Assembly: GCA_963782605.1 (NCBI GenBank)
Contig: CAWAKK010000001.1
Location: 372,001 to 436,000 of the forward strand
Source: JBDTSW01 sp963782605
GTDB taxonomy: Bacteria; Actinomycetota; Thermoleophilia; Solirubrobacterales; 70-9
Direction: 5' to 3'
Length of the DNA stretch: 64,000 bases
The notes under the pieces: model-generated
What the model was told of the DNA's origin: nothing
Seen by the model: only the letters and a program-made list of their open reading frames with translations
The model's database searches: none
Program-made: the position numbers and the translations under genes
Shown here: positions 34,991-44,265 of the stretch, one piece after another
Position numbering within the stretch: position 1 is the first letter of the stretch
How the letters are laid out: the number at the start of each line of letters is the position of its first letter

Positions 34991-36022
34991 GTGACAGAGA
35001 CGACTCACCGGGAGACCGACACCAGCCCGGAGGAAGAAGAGCGCGACCGGGAGGTCAGAGAGGACGTTGATCCCCCGCGCGCGGACTACGCGCCGGAGGG
35101 CACGGATGCCCGCAGAGGGCTGTGGCCGACGCTGAAGCGGACCGCCACCGAGTTCAGCGAGGACAACATGATGGACTGGGCGGCGGCCCTGACGTATTAC
35201 GGCCTCCTGTCGCTCTTTCCAGCCCTGATCGCGCTGGTCTCGATCGTCGGGCTCTTCGGCGATCCGGAGGCCACCACGCAGCAGGTCACCGACATCGTGA
35301 CCGACATCGGACCCAGCTCGGCGGCCGACACATTCGCGGGGCCGATCGAGTCGATCACCTCGAATCGCAGCGCGGCGGGGGTCCTGTTCATCGTCGGTCT
35401 CGCCGTGGCGCTTTGGTCGGCCTCCGGGTATGTCGGCGCCTTCATGCGCGCGTCGAACATCGCCTGGGAGACCCCGGAGGGTCGGTCTTTCTTCAAGCTG
35501 CGCCCGTTGCAGATGCTGGTCACGCTCGTCATGGTGATCATGCTTGCGGTGGTGGCGCTCGCTCTGGTCCTCACCGGGCCGATCGTGGACGCGGTGGGCA
35601 ACTCGATCGGGATCAGCGACACCGTGACGACGGCCTGGGACATCGCCAAGTGGCCGGTCCTCCTAGGGGTGGTGATCTTGATGTTCTCGGTCCTCTACTA
35701 CGCCGCGCCGAACGTGAAGCTCCCGGGTTTCAAGTGGATTACCCCGGGCAGCGCCTTCGCGGTCATCGTCTGGCTGCTCGCGTCGGCCGCGTTCGCCTTC
35801 TACGTCGCAAACTTCGGGTCGTACGACGAGACCTACGGCACCCTGGGGGGCTTCGTCACGATGCTGGTTTGGATGTGGATCACGAACCTGGCGCTGCTCT
35901 TCGGGGTGGAGCTGAACGCAGAGCGGGAGCGCAGCCGCGAGCTCGGGGCGGACGTCACGCGCGCCGATCGCGAGATTCAGCTGGAACCGCGAGCCGAACC
36001 GAAAGACCAACGCAGCACGTGA
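34991..36022 (+). CDS. YihY/BrkB-family inner membrane protein
   Basis: 343 residues with an acidic start, then six helices. The YihY signature is in AALTYYGLLSLFPALIALVSIVGLFG, VLFIVGLAVALWSASGYVGAFMRASNIAWETPEGRSFFKLR and YYAAPNVKLPGFKWITPGSAFAVIVWLLASAAFAFYVANFGSYDETYGTLGGFVTMLVWMWITNLALLFGVELNAE. Role unclear, probably transport or envelope biogenesis. GTG start. Confidence 0.93.
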   Translation: MTETTHRETDTSPEEEERDREVREDVDPPRADYAPEGTDARRGLWPTLKRTATEFSEDNMMDWAAALTYYGLLSLFPALIALVSIVGLFGDPEATTQQVTDIVTDIGPSSAADTFAGPIESITSNRSAAGVLFIVGLAVALWSASGYVGAFMRASNIAWETPEGRSFFKLRPLQMLVTLVMVIMLAVVALALVLTGPIVDAVGNSIGISDTVTTAWDIAKWPVLLGVVILMFSVLYYAAPNVKLPGFKWITPGSAFAVIVWLLASAAFAFYVANFGSYDETYGTLGGFVTMLVWMWITNLALLFGVELNAERERSRELGADVTRADREIQLEPRAEPKDQRST

Positions 36023-36037
36023 GCCAGGTGCCGACCG

Positions 36038-36436
36038 ATGTCTGACGACGGCAGCCCCCAAGCGGGAATCCTGGGGTTGCCGCTGGCGATGCTGGGCGCC
36101 GTGCGTGCGGCCACCGATCTGCTCGGGCGGGCGAACGAAATCGAGCGGTCGCTCGCCCGTGGCGGAGCCCATGTCCAGCAAGTGCTCGACGACGTGCTCG
36201 AACGACTGAAGCCACTCGAGGATGAGATCGATGATCTGCGCGAGAGCGCGAAGGCCCTGACCGCCGAACTGGAGGAGACGCGTGCGATCGTGAGCCCGCT
36301 TTCCCGGCAGGTCGCTGAGCTGCACGCGACAATCGCCCGCCTGGAAGGCTCGCTCGAGCATGTCATCGACCGCGTTCCCGGGCTGTCGGCCGACGAGGCC
36401 GCGGAGCGCGGCGAGGAGATCGCCGAAGCGCGCTGA
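36038..36436 (+). CDS. Coiled-coil protein of unknown function (132 aa)
   Basis: An N-terminal hydrophobic patch (AGILGLPLAMLGAVRAATDLLGRA), then a nearly continuous coiled coil (VLDDVLERLKPLEDEIDDLRESAKALTAELEETRAIVSPLSRQVAELHATIARLEGSLEHV). It ends the envelope-gene run and probably contacts the preceding membrane proteins. No family is recognised. Confidence 0.7.
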   Translation: MSDDGSPQAGILGLPLAMLGAVRAATDLLGRANEIERSLARGGAHVQQVLDDVLERLKPLEDEIDDLRESAKALTAELEETRAIVSPLSRQVAELHATIARLEGSLEHVIDRVPGLSADEAAERGEEIAEAR

Positions 36437-36511
36437 CCCGGCTGCCCGCGCAGCGTCTCTCAGCGCCCAAGCCCCGAATTGGATCATCGGTCGCCGGGTA
36501 ACCGGGCCACG

Positions 36512-36790
36512 ATGGCCGAGAAGCCGACGTTGTACGTCTGTCACGGCGACGACGGGGGACCGCGGGTGCATCCGTGCCGCCGGGTCCAGGAGGCCCTGCG
36601 CGCCAAGGGGACCGAGTACGAGAAGGTGATCGCGGCTCACGGCCACCCCATCCCATTCCTGCGCAAGGGCTCACGCGAGGAGCTGCGCGCGGCGACCGGG
36701 GACACGAAGCTTCCGGCGCTGAAGCTCGCTGACGGGACGGTGCTCGCCCACTCGAAGGCGATCCTGTCCTGGGTCGCCGATCAGCCCTGA
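36512..36790 (+). CDS. Glutathione S-transferase N-terminal/glutaredoxin-like domain protein
   Basis: 92 residues with a thioredoxin-like GST-N fold: TLYVCHGDDGGPRVHPCRRVQEALRAKG, FLRKGSREELRAATGDTKLPALKLADGTVLAHSKAILSWVA. The cis-Pro (KLPAL) and SKAI(x)SW motif are kept. A C-x-C or C-x2-C redox site is absent; the two cysteines at the start are well separated. Probably a thiol-binding or redox-sensing small protein. Confidence 0.78.
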   Translation: MAEKPTLYVCHGDDGGPRVHPCRRVQEALRAKGTEYEKVIAAHGHPIPFLRKGSREELRAATGDTKLPALKLADGTVLAHSKAILSWVADQP

Positions 36791-36896
36791 GCGCGCCGCT
36801 TTTCCGGTCACGCGGTCCGGCGATCTACCTCCTCTACCCGGAGCGACACCCGCGACCACTCGAGCGATGTCATCGAGCGCGTCCCCGGGCCCGTGC

Positions 36897-37934
36897 TCAG
36901 TGATGGTCGCCGAAGGGCGGCCTTCCTGCATTGTCGATCCTGATCACTTTGCCCGTGAGCGTGACGACGAACGCGGTCTTGCCGATGAACTCGAGCGACG
37001 TCGGCCGGTCCAAACCGTCCACGACGGAGGCAAAACTGCCGTCCTTCGTGACCCGCAGCAGCCGCCCCGTGTCAGGGGAAGCCGGGGCCCCTTCGTTCTC
37101 AGGAATTTGCGGCAGGTCCCAGATCCCTTGTGACACGGCATACAGCTGGCGGCAGAGCCCGAACTCCACGTCGACGATCAGAGGCGCTCCAGAGGCGATC
37201 TCGGTCGCTGTCGACCCCCACGGCGTGAATGTCACGACCTTGCCGTCCTGCGGAAGATGCGGGATGGGGCCGGCCTGCCCCATATAGATCCTCCTGCCAC
37301 GGACCTCGAGGCCCGTGGGGACGATGTTGGGGAAGGCAATAATCTGGCGGATGTAACCGCCTCGCGTGACGCGCAGCACGCGGTTGTGGTGGCCGTCCGT
37401 GACCAGGAATCCGCGACGAAATCGCTCCAGCGCGTACTGGACCCCGCTGGCGACGAAAAAGTCGGTCTCGGGAGGATGCTCCATCGACCACACGCCGATG
37501 TCGGCGATGGCGGTCGCACTGCCGTCCTCCTTGACCCGGTAGATGCCGGCGACCACGTCGTCCTGGCCGAACTCGGGGCCGACAAGCGTGACCAGCACGT
37601 AAGCGGTGTGACCCACGAAGGCCACATCGATGGCTCCACCGATGCCCACTTCGGGGATCGCCGGAGGCAAGCCGCTTGCAAAGGTCGTGACCGCGCCCGT
37701 CTCAGGATCCACCCTCAGAACGCGGCCTCCGGGGCCGTCCGTCACGTACAGCGCCTTGTCCGGGCCGACTGTGCTTCCCGAGCCACACCCGCTGGCGCAT
37801 CCCGGCGCGGCGAAGGTAGCCAGCTCGTGCGCCACGGGGTTCGGAGGCACTGTGGGGTTCGCTGTCGCTGTGGAGGGTATGGCGGCCACCACTGCGGCAA
37901 CTGCCACTAGCACCAACGATCGTCCAACATCCAT
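36897..37934 (-). CDS. ScyD/ScyE-family secreted beta-propeller-like protein
   Basis: 345 residues with a signal peptide (about 5-27), then repeated NHL/propeller-like blades: ALYVTDGPGGRVLRVDPETGAVTTFASGLP, GGAIDVAFVGHTAYVLVTLVG, GFLVTDGHHNRVLRVTRGGYIRQIIAFPN and RPTSLEFIGKTAFVVTLTGKVIRIDN. This pattern matches the ScyD/ScyE group of cyanobacterial scytonemin-cluster proteins, here as a lone gene. An ATG beginning MDVGRSLV is chosen. It probably works outside the membrane. Confidence 0.8.
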   Translation of the reverse strand: MDVGRSLVLVAVAAVVAAIPSTATANPTVPPNPVAHELATFAAPGCASGCGSGSTVGPDKALYVTDGPGGRVLRVDPETGAVTTFASGLPPAIPEVGIGGAIDVAFVGHTAYVLVTLVGPEFGQDDVVAGIYRVKEDGSATAIADIGVWSMEHPPETDFFVASGVQYALERFRRGFLVTDGHHNRVLRVTRGGYIRQIIAFPNIVPTGLEVRGRRIYMGQAGPIPHLPQDGKVVTFTPWGSTATEIASGAPLIVDVEFGLCRQLYAVSQGIWDLPQIPENEGAPASPDTGRLLRVTKDGSFASVVDGLDRPTSLEFIGKTAFVVTLTGKVIRIDNAGRPPFGDHH

Positions 37935-38216
37935 GGTGGCCCTCCCGTCGTTGCCGACGGCGCGGCGCTCGCGCCGCCTCCGAGGAGCTCGCTTGGGGGT
38001 TAACAGCAAGAAGCTCCGATCTCAAATCTACCACCCCGGCGCGCATCAAGTCGAGAAACCGGGGGGGCAAATCGCGGTCGCGATGATGCCCACAGACAGG
38101 GGCGGAAAAGTGAGACTGATCGGAAAAGTGAGACTGATCGAAGTGGTTCTTGGCGGCCAGGCCGCTACGAGCCCGGGCAGGGGGTTCACCGCCGCCGCCC
38201 CCCGACGAACAGGGAA
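37935..38216. other. Intergenic region with a tandem repeat next to tRNA-Asp
   Basis: A 282-bp gap upstream of the ScyD/E gene and downstream of tRNA-Asp. It holds an 18-bp direct repeat (38103-38138) and no supportable coding frame. Confidence 0.5.
38103..38138. repeat. 18-bp perfect tandem direct repeat
   Basis: CGGAAAAGTGAGACTGAT occurs twice without a gap. It is AT-richer than its surroundings. Multiple short repeats of this AAAGTGA type are seen at ends of IS21-like elements, so a mobile-element remnant is possible, but no transposase is present. Confidence 0.7.
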
Positions 38217-38290
<74 letters not shown>

Positions 38291-38358
38291 TGGACCGCGC
38301 CTCAGTCTACGGCGCTTCTTCTGAAGGCTGTTGACAGCCTTGGGAGAATTCCTCGGTG

Positions 38359-39216
38359 ATGGCACGGGTGGGTGCAAAGGGGCGAGTCGCGAGTGCGGCG
38401 GTCGTGCTGACGGCGCTGTGCGCCGCCGCGGGCTCTCCGGCGAGCGCCGCCGGCCCGAACGAGAAGCGCGTCGTCGGGGGCGTCGAAGCGGATCCGGCCG
38501 ATTGGCCGTTCGCCGCGGCATTGGTGACGCAAGGCAACCAGTTCTGCGGAGGGTCGGTGATCGCGCGTAAGGCCGTGCTCACGGCGGCCCACTGCGTGTG
38601 CCGGTCGGACGACAAGGCCCGCCGTGGCACCTCGCGCTGCGCGCTCGTTGGCACGAACTACCGGGTAGTCACGGAGCGCCCCGACCTCACCGATCAGACC
38701 TCCGGCCAGGCGCTGCGGGTGAAGCGGCACATGGTCCATCCCGACTACCCCCGCACGTTTCGTCATGACTTCGCCGTCGTGCGCCTGCGCGAAGCCACGG
38801 ACGCTCCGCCGGTCGAGCTCGCCTCACGATCCGAGGACGATGCGGAGACCGGCGTTGGCGCCCCGCTGACGGTCGCCGGCTGGGGATCGACGACCCCGCA
38901 GCCACCCGGCACCCCGTCGACGCTGCTGCGGGAGACCCGGCAGAACGTGATCGCGAAACGTCCCTGCAAGAAGGCCTACAGGTTCTTCCCCGCGAGCGAG
39001 CTGATCTGCACGCGTGGTGAGCCCATCTCCGGTGGTGGCCGCACGAGCGCCTGCTTCGGCGACAGCGGGGGGCCGCTGGTGGCGGACCTGACCACGGACC
39101 CGGTGCTGGTGGGTGTCGCCGCCTTTGGCGGCAGGCGCTGCGGCGTCAAAAAGCCGACCGTCTATACCCGCGTTGCCGACGGTCTGCGCTTCATCCGCGC
39201 GGCCGCCGGCCTCTAG
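38359..39216 (+). CDS. Secreted trypsin-like serine protease
   Basis: 285 residues: signal peptide (about 1-28), short propeptide ending KR, then mature VVGGVEADPADWPFAAAL. The catalytic triad is intact: TAAHC (His), HDFAVVRL (Asp) and GDSGGPLV (Ser). Cys pairs fit a chymotrypsin fold (CGG ... AAHC, CFGDSGG ... RRCG). The S1 position preceding GDSGG is an alanine-containing TSACFGDSG rather than Asp, so trypsin specificity is uncertain. The ATG is one codon after a GTG. Confidence 0.93.
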   Translation: MARVGAKGRVASAAVVLTALCAAAGSPASAAGPNEKRVVGGVEADPADWPFAAALVTQGNQFCGGSVIARKAVLTAAHCVCRSDDKARRGTSRCALVGTNYRVVTERPDLTDQTSGQALRVKRHMVHPDYPRTFRHDFAVVRLREATDAPPVELASRSEDDAETGVGAPLTVAGWGSTTPQPPGTPSTLLRETRQNVIAKRPCKKAYRFFPASELICTRGEPISGGGRTSACFGDSGGPLVADLTTDPVLVGVAAFGGRRCGVKKPTVYTRVADGLRFIRAAAGL

Positions 39217-39223
39217 CCCGAAC

Positions 39224-40060
39224 GTGCGCCTGGTCACCTACCGCGCGGGTCGCGGTGAGCGCGCCGGAATCCTTGCGGACGGCCAGATCGCCGACGCGTG
39301 GGACGCGTTGGGCGGGGGCGGTGAGAGCGTGCGAGACCTGCTCGCAGCCGGTCATCTCTCGGAGCTCAACGCGGTCGAGCCGGGCGCCGGGCTCGCGCTT
39401 TCGGAGGTCGAGTTGCTGCCGCCCGTGCCCGACCCCGAAAAGATCGTCTGCCTCGGCCTCAACTATCGCGAGCATGCCGCAGAGGCGGGCGTCGAGCCAC
39501 CGAAGAGCGCGGCGATCTTCGGGAAGTACCGAAATGCGCTCGCGGCGCCCGGGGCGATGGTGCCGCTGCCCGGGGCATCTCGCAAGGTCGACTTCGAGGC
39601 GGAGGTGGCGTTCGTGCTGGGTCGCCGCGCGAGCGGTGTGGACGAGGCCGACGCCCTCGACCACGTCGCCGGGTACACACTGCTCAACGACCTCTCCGCG
39701 CGCGATCTCCAGTTCGCGACGCCGCAGTGGATGGCGGGCAAGGTTTTCGACGGATCAGCGCCCTGCGGTCCCACCCTGGTGACGAAGGACGAGGCCGGAG
39801 CGCACGACGCGATCGAGTTCGCCCTCGATCTGAACGGGGAGCGAATGCAGCACTCGACGACCGCGGATCTGATCTTCTCCATCCCGGCGCTCGTCTCGCA
39901 ACTCTCGCGCCTTATGACCTTGGAGCCCGGCGATATCGTCGCCACGGGAACCCCGTCGGGGGTGGGCTCGACGAGAGATCCGCGGGTCTGGCTCGCCGCA
40001 GGCGACGAGCTCGAGATCAGCTCGCCGCAGCTCGGGACTCTTCGGACCCGGATCGGCTGA
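39224..40060 (+). CDS. Fumarylacetoacetate hydrolase-family protein
   Basis: 278 residues, typical two-part layout: a variable N-terminus (about 1-65) then the FAH domain with IVCLGLNYREHAAE, FGKYRNAL, VDFEAEVAFVLGRRA, GYTLLNDLSARDLQF, GKVFDGSAPCGP and GDIVATGTPSGVG. Metal-binding acidic residues lie in DFEAE and NDLSARD. It hydrolyses C-C bonds in aromatic catabolic products or similar ketones. GTG start; 44 bases of its 3' end overlap the convergent membrane gene. Confidence 0.93.
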   Translation: MRLVTYRAGRGERAGILADGQIADAWDALGGGGESVRDLLAAGHLSELNAVEPGAGLALSEVELLPPVPDPEKIVCLGLNYREHAAEAGVEPPKSAAIFGKYRNALAAPGAMVPLPGASRKVDFEAEVAFVLGRRASGVDEADALDHVAGYTLLNDLSARDLQFATPQWMAGKVFDGSAPCGPTLVTKDEAGAHDAIEFALDLNGERMQHSTTADLIFSIPALVSQLSRLMTLEPGDIVATGTPSGVGSTRDPRVWLAAGDELEISSPQLGTLRTRIG

Positions 40061-41729
40061 ACGCCGGGCTCACCTCCATGAAGGCCGCCACCAGGTAGAG
40101 CGGCAGGAACCAGACCACGTAGAAGTAGAACCAGTGTGTGGCGCCGAGCTGCACGGCCACGATTACCGCGGCCGCCAGTGCCGCCACCTGTACCGCGGAC
40201 TTCTCGCGCGGGAGGAAGGCGACTCCCACTGCCAGTGCCACCGCGCCGAGGCGCGCCAACGTCTGCAGGAAATCGAGCGCCGGCGCCAGCCCCCAAAGGC
40301 TGAACGGTGAGCCTCGGTCCGCCTGGTAGCCGATGGTGCGGTCGTAGATCTCCCCGAGGCCGCCGTCCGGCAGAAATGGCGCGAACGAGACCAGGCAGGT
40401 GAGGCCGAAAGCAAGCGAGAAGATCGCGATCCCGCGGCGCTCTCGCCAGGACTCGCCCGCAGTCGCAAACAGCGGAGCGAGCGCGGCCGTCCCAAACTTG
40501 GCTGCAGCGCCCAAGCCGAGCAGCACCCCACGCCCTGCTGGTGAGGCGAGCGCCACCAGAGCCCACACCACCGACGCTGCTACGAAGGCATCGTTCGCGT
40601 TGGCGTTCATGGCGTAGAGGGTCCAGGGGCAGGCGATCCAGGCGAAGGCGAGGGCTCCGCCCAGCCACCGCCCGGTGGCCCCCGCACGCAGTCGTAGGCC
40701 CAGGACGACGAGCCCGATCACGACCGCCAGGTCAAAGGCGATCGCGGCGGCGTGCGCTGCCGGGACGCCATCCCAATCGCCCTCCCACGGCCAGGCGAGC
40801 TCGAACGGCACGTAGGCGGCGTAGTTGGCGGGCCCGTATACGTCGCCGCGGAGGTCGAGCCCCGGCGAGAACTCGCCGTCGTACAGCTCGGCCCCGTCGG
40901 TGATGCGATCCGCCCCGACGACGCCGGCGACGCCCACGTCGATCACCTGCGAGTCGGCGAGGTTGAGCGCGATGCGGCCTGCCCCAAGGACGACCGCCGC
41001 CACGACCAGCCATCGAAGGGCGACGAACGGAACCAGCGGGCCGCGACGCTCGGCCCGCCGGAACCCGGTCCAGATCATTCGCAACAGGACGTAGCCCAGG
41101 ATCGGATACGTGAGACCAACCGAAGCGGTGATCTCGCCGCGGTTGAAGAAGTAGAGCGAGGCACTCAGCCCCACGATCACGAGCAGATCGAGGTGGACGA
41201 TCCGAAGGGGCCGTCGAGGATCAAAGAAAGGCGCGACGAACAGCAGGCAGAGCGGAATCCATACGTAGGGCGCGTTCACGAGCTGAGCGACGGCGCCCTC
41301 GTAACCGCGCGCCAGCTCCGAGCCGACCTGCTGGTCGCGCCAGGCCTCCAGGACCTGCCCCGAGCGGTCGTCGATCGCCACTCGCGCGACCTCTTCGCCG
41401 TCCGCGAGCAGGCTCACCTGCCAGCGGCACGGCCCCTGGGTGAAGATCGCCGTCTCGGCCTCGGGGTGCTCGGCGCGCTCGGCCTTGGCGACCTCGTTCG
41501 CGACCGCGATCGCCGCGACGTCCGCCGGCTCCAGCTCGTATCCCGCGGGCGCCGGGCCGATAACGCGCTCGAGCGGGGGTGAGGGCTCACCCCCGAAAGG
41601 AGGCTGCTCTGCAGGCGCATACGAGCCGGCAGCGCAGTCGGAGACCTTGGCCGAGGCCTGCGGTGAGCAGAGGACGGCGCTCGCGAGCGCGCAGATCGCG
41701 AGCGCCGGCACGAGGCGGGCGCGCTTCAT
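40017..41729 (-). CDS. Large membrane protein, GT87/GT-C glycosyltransferase-like
   Basis: 570 residues: signal sequence, an extracytoplasmic domain (about 25-155, with RWQVSLLADGEEVARVAIDDRSGQVLEAWRD, a PepSY-like turn), then a polytopic domain of about twelve helices. The second domain has GT-C features (YDGEFSPGLDLRGDVYGPANYAAYVPFE, ANANDAFVAASVVWAL, LLGLGAAAKFGTAALAPLFA) as in mannosyltransferases of the GT87 type that use polyprenyl-phosphate sugars. The start is the ATG just before the signal sequence. Confidence 0.7.
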   Translation of the reverse strand: MKRARLVPALAICALASAVLCSPQASAKVSDCAAGSYAPAEQPPFGGEPSPPLERVIGPAPAGYELEPADVAAIAVANEVAKAERAEHPEAETAIFTQGPCRWQVSLLADGEEVARVAIDDRSGQVLEAWRDQQVGSELARGYEGAVAQLVNAPYVWIPLCLLFVAPFFDPRRPLRIVHLDLLVIVGLSASLYFFNRGEITASVGLTYPILGYVLLRMIWTGFRRAERRGPLVPFVALRWLVVAAVVLGAGRIALNLADSQVIDVGVAGVVGADRITDGAELYDGEFSPGLDLRGDVYGPANYAAYVPFELAWPWEGDWDGVPAAHAAAIAFDLAVVIGLVVLGLRLRAGATGRWLGGALAFAWIACPWTLYAMNANANDAFVAASVVWALVALASPAGRGVLLGLGAAAKFGTAALAPLFATAGESWRERRGIAIFSLAFGLTCLVSFAPFLPDGGLGEIYDRTIGYQADRGSPFSLWGLAPALDFLQTLARLGAVALAVGVAFLPREKSAVQVAALAAAVIVAVQLGATHWFYFYVVWFLPLYLVAAFMEVSPAFSRSGSEESRAAAS

Positions 41730-41742
41730 GGGCGCGGCGACT

Positions 41743-44124
41743 CTACGCGGGTGGCTCGACGCGCGACTCGGTCTCGGGCGTTTGGAGGTCGAGTGGGCCG
41801 CCCAAAAGGCCGGCGTTGAGCAACAGCGCATCGGCCTCGGAGGCGCCAAGCGGCGGCGAGAGCGCGTTGCCCTGGCCGAGCTCGCAGCCGAGCTCAACCA
41901 GCCGGCGGCGCTGCTCAGGCCGCTCGATGCCCTCGGCGATCGCCGTCAGGTCGAACGCCTCGGTCAGATCGATGATCGCGCGGAGCAGCGCGGGTTCCAT
42001 CCCGGAGGCGGTGATCTCGTGCACGAAGCTGCGATCGATCTTCAGGTGATCCAGCGGGAAACGACGCAGGTACGTGAGCGAGGAGTAGCCGGTACCGAAG
42101 TCATCGATCGCGATCTCAACGCCCAGCTGCTTCAGGTCGCTGAGCCGGCGTGCGCAGGCTTCCGTGTCCTCCATCAGGGACGACTCGGTGATCTCGAGGA
42201 TGAGCCCATCGGCGTCGAGCTGGGCCGACGCAAGGGCGTCCTCCACCTCCCCCACCAAGACCGCCTCGCGTAGCTGCGCAGCCGAGAGGTTGACTCCAAC
42301 GCGCAGGCCCTCGACGGCCGGATACCGCGCCCGCCAGAGCGCCGCCTGCTGAGCGGCAGCGTGCAAGACCCATCGGCCCAGTGCCTGGATATGGCCGCTC
42401 TCCTCGGCCAGGGGCACGAAGCGATTCGGCAACAGCAGGCCGCGAGTGGGGTGGCGCCAGCGCAACAGCGCCTCGAACCCTCGAAGGACGCCGGTGCGCA
42501 GCTCGAAGATCGGCTGGTAGACAAGCACGAGCTCGCCCCGTTCGATCGCGCGGTTCAGGTCGACCTCGAGCTCGAGGCGTTCGATCACAGCGGTGTGCAT
42601 CTGCGGCTCGAACGACGCGTAACGGCCCTTCCCGAGCGATTTAGCGCGATACATGGCGAGATCCGCGTCCCGAAGCAGTGTGTCGGGATCGCTCGTCGCC
42701 GCTGCGATTCCGATCGAGGCGGAGACGAAGATCTCGCGGCCGGCCAGCTTGAACGGAGCCTGGAGCGCGTCGAGCATTCGCTGCGCCGCTCGCGTGGCCT
42801 CGCCGGGATCGCTGGTCTCCTCCATCAAGACGGCGAACTCGTCGCCCCCCAGCCGGGCCATCGTGTCGGTCGGACGGAGGCATCCGCGCAGGCGTTCGGC
42901 CACCGCGATTAAGAGACGGTCGCCGGCCTGCAGCCCGAGTGAGTCGTTCACCGTCTTGAACCCGTCGAGGTCGCAGAGGAGCACGCTCACTGGCTCGGAG
43001 GTGCGCTCGGCGCGGGCCAGCGCGACCTCCAGGCGATCCAGGAAGAGCGCCCGGTTCGGAAGCCCCGTCAGGAGATCGCGAAACGCCTCCCGCAGAGAAT
43101 CGGCCACCGAGCGCTCGTGCCCCAGCGCCAGGCTCGCGTGCTCGGCGAAGGCAAGCAGGACCTGTTGTTCGCGCGCGTCGAACTCGGCGTCGGAGCGGGA
43201 GCCGATCGCAAGACTGCCCGCGATCTCCCCTCGCTCCCAAATCGGTGCGGCGATCGCGGAGACGACGTCGTTCGCGGCGAAGTCAACGGCCAGCTCGGCG
43301 GGCTCGAGGCCGCTGACTGCGTCGGCCACCACGAGCCCGCGCTCGCGCATGGCCTTGCCGCCCAGGCCCTCACTCGCCCCGGAGCGGTGGAGCTTGGCCA
43401 AGAGCCCCTCATCCGAGCCGATCGAGGCGACCAGAATGGTGTGAGCATGGTCGTCGTGGTCGCGCAAGCGCAGCCCGACGAGATCGCGGTCGAGGATCTC
43501 GTGCAGGCCCTCGGCGACAGAGCCCAGAATCTCGCTCGGTGGCTGGCGATCGACGATGGCCCGCTGAAGCCGCGCCAGGCGCTCGAGCAGCGACTGACGC
43601 TGACGAAGCGCTGCCAGAAGCCGCTCGTTCTCCCCGGCCTGGTCGGGCCGAGCCGATGCATCAGAGCGTTCGCCCAAGACGCGCAGCGTTCGCAAGCCGA
43701 GCCACAGCACGCCCGCCATGGCCTTCAGGAGCTGCCTGTCTTTGGCGTCGAACTCGGCTTCGGCCCGGGCGACGACCAGATGCAGCCAGTCGCCCTGGAT
43801 CGACACCGCGGTGGCATGGCAGATACCCACCCCACGGACGTCGAGCTTGATGCTGCCCTCCAGCGCGGCTTTGAGCTGGTCCGCCTCGCTCAGGTTGCCC
43901 AGGTCGAAGCCGGCGTCGGCCACGGCGCGGCCATCGCGAAGCACCGCGGCTCCATCCGCATCGAAGTCCTCGGTGACGCGTTCAGCAGCGCGCCGAACGG
44001 CGGCCCATTCGTCCTCGAGCGAGGAGATCAGGACGACGAACTCCGCAAGCTTGCGGGTCGAATCCCTGTCCTCTGCGGCGTCAGCCTGCCCGGCCAAGCC
44101 GTCTTTCTCCTGCGATCCGCTCAT
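41743..44124 (-). CDS. GAF-GGDEF-EAL c-di-GMP signalling protein
   Basis: 793 residues: an N-terminal GAF-like part (about 30-150), a second GAF (about 195-345), a GGDEF domain (about 355-515) and an EAL domain (about 525-775). The GGDEF site is ARLGGDEFAV with an intact inhibitory RxxD site (RPTD five residues before). The EAL site has EALLRWRHP, LRVGVNLSA, ILEITESSLMED and DDFGTGYSSL. Both domains look competent, so it may make and degrade c-di-GMP. A redundant GAF pair suggests ligand control. Confidence 0.95.
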   Translation of the reverse strand: MSGSQEKDGLAGQADAAEDRDSTRKLAEFVVLISSLEDEWAAVRRAAERVTEDFDADGAAVLRDGRAVADAGFDLGNLSEADQLKAALEGSIKLDVRGVGICHATAVSIQGDWLHLVVARAEAEFDAKDRQLLKAMAGVLWLGLRTLRVLGERSDASARPDQAGENERLLAALRQRQSLLERLARLQRAIVDRQPPSEILGSVAEGLHEILDRDLVGLRLRDHDDHAHTILVASIGSDEGLLAKLHRSGASEGLGGKAMRERGLVVADAVSGLEPAELAVDFAANDVVSAIAAPIWERGEIAGSLAIGSRSDAEFDAREQQVLLAFAEHASLALGHERSVADSLREAFRDLLTGLPNRALFLDRLEVALARAERTSEPVSVLLCDLDGFKTVNDSLGLQAGDRLLIAVAERLRGCLRPTDTMARLGGDEFAVLMEETSDPGEATRAAQRMLDALQAPFKLAGREIFVSASIGIAAATSDPDTLLRDADLAMYRAKSLGKGRYASFEPQMHTAVIERLELEVDLNRAIERGELVLVYQPIFELRTGVLRGFEALLRWRHPTRGLLLPNRFVPLAEESGHIQALGRWVLHAAAQQAALWRARYPAVEGLRVGVNLSAAQLREAVLVGEVEDALASAQLDADGLILEITESSLMEDTEACARRLSDLKQLGVEIAIDDFGTGYSSLTYLRRFPLDHLKIDRSFVHEITASGMEPALLRAIIDLTEAFDLTAIAEGIERPEQRRRLVELGCELGQGNALSPPLGASEADALLLNAGLLGGPLDLQTPETESRVEPPA

Positions 44125-44265
44125 TGCTCCCCCACATCAGGTGATGCTGAGCATCTGGGACGGTCCCGGCGGGGATTCTAAGCCTGTGACGGGCGGGGTG
44201 TGGCGGTTGGCACCGGCTTGCGACCTGGAGTTCATCCACTGCCTGCCGGCAGGCGTAACACGAAC

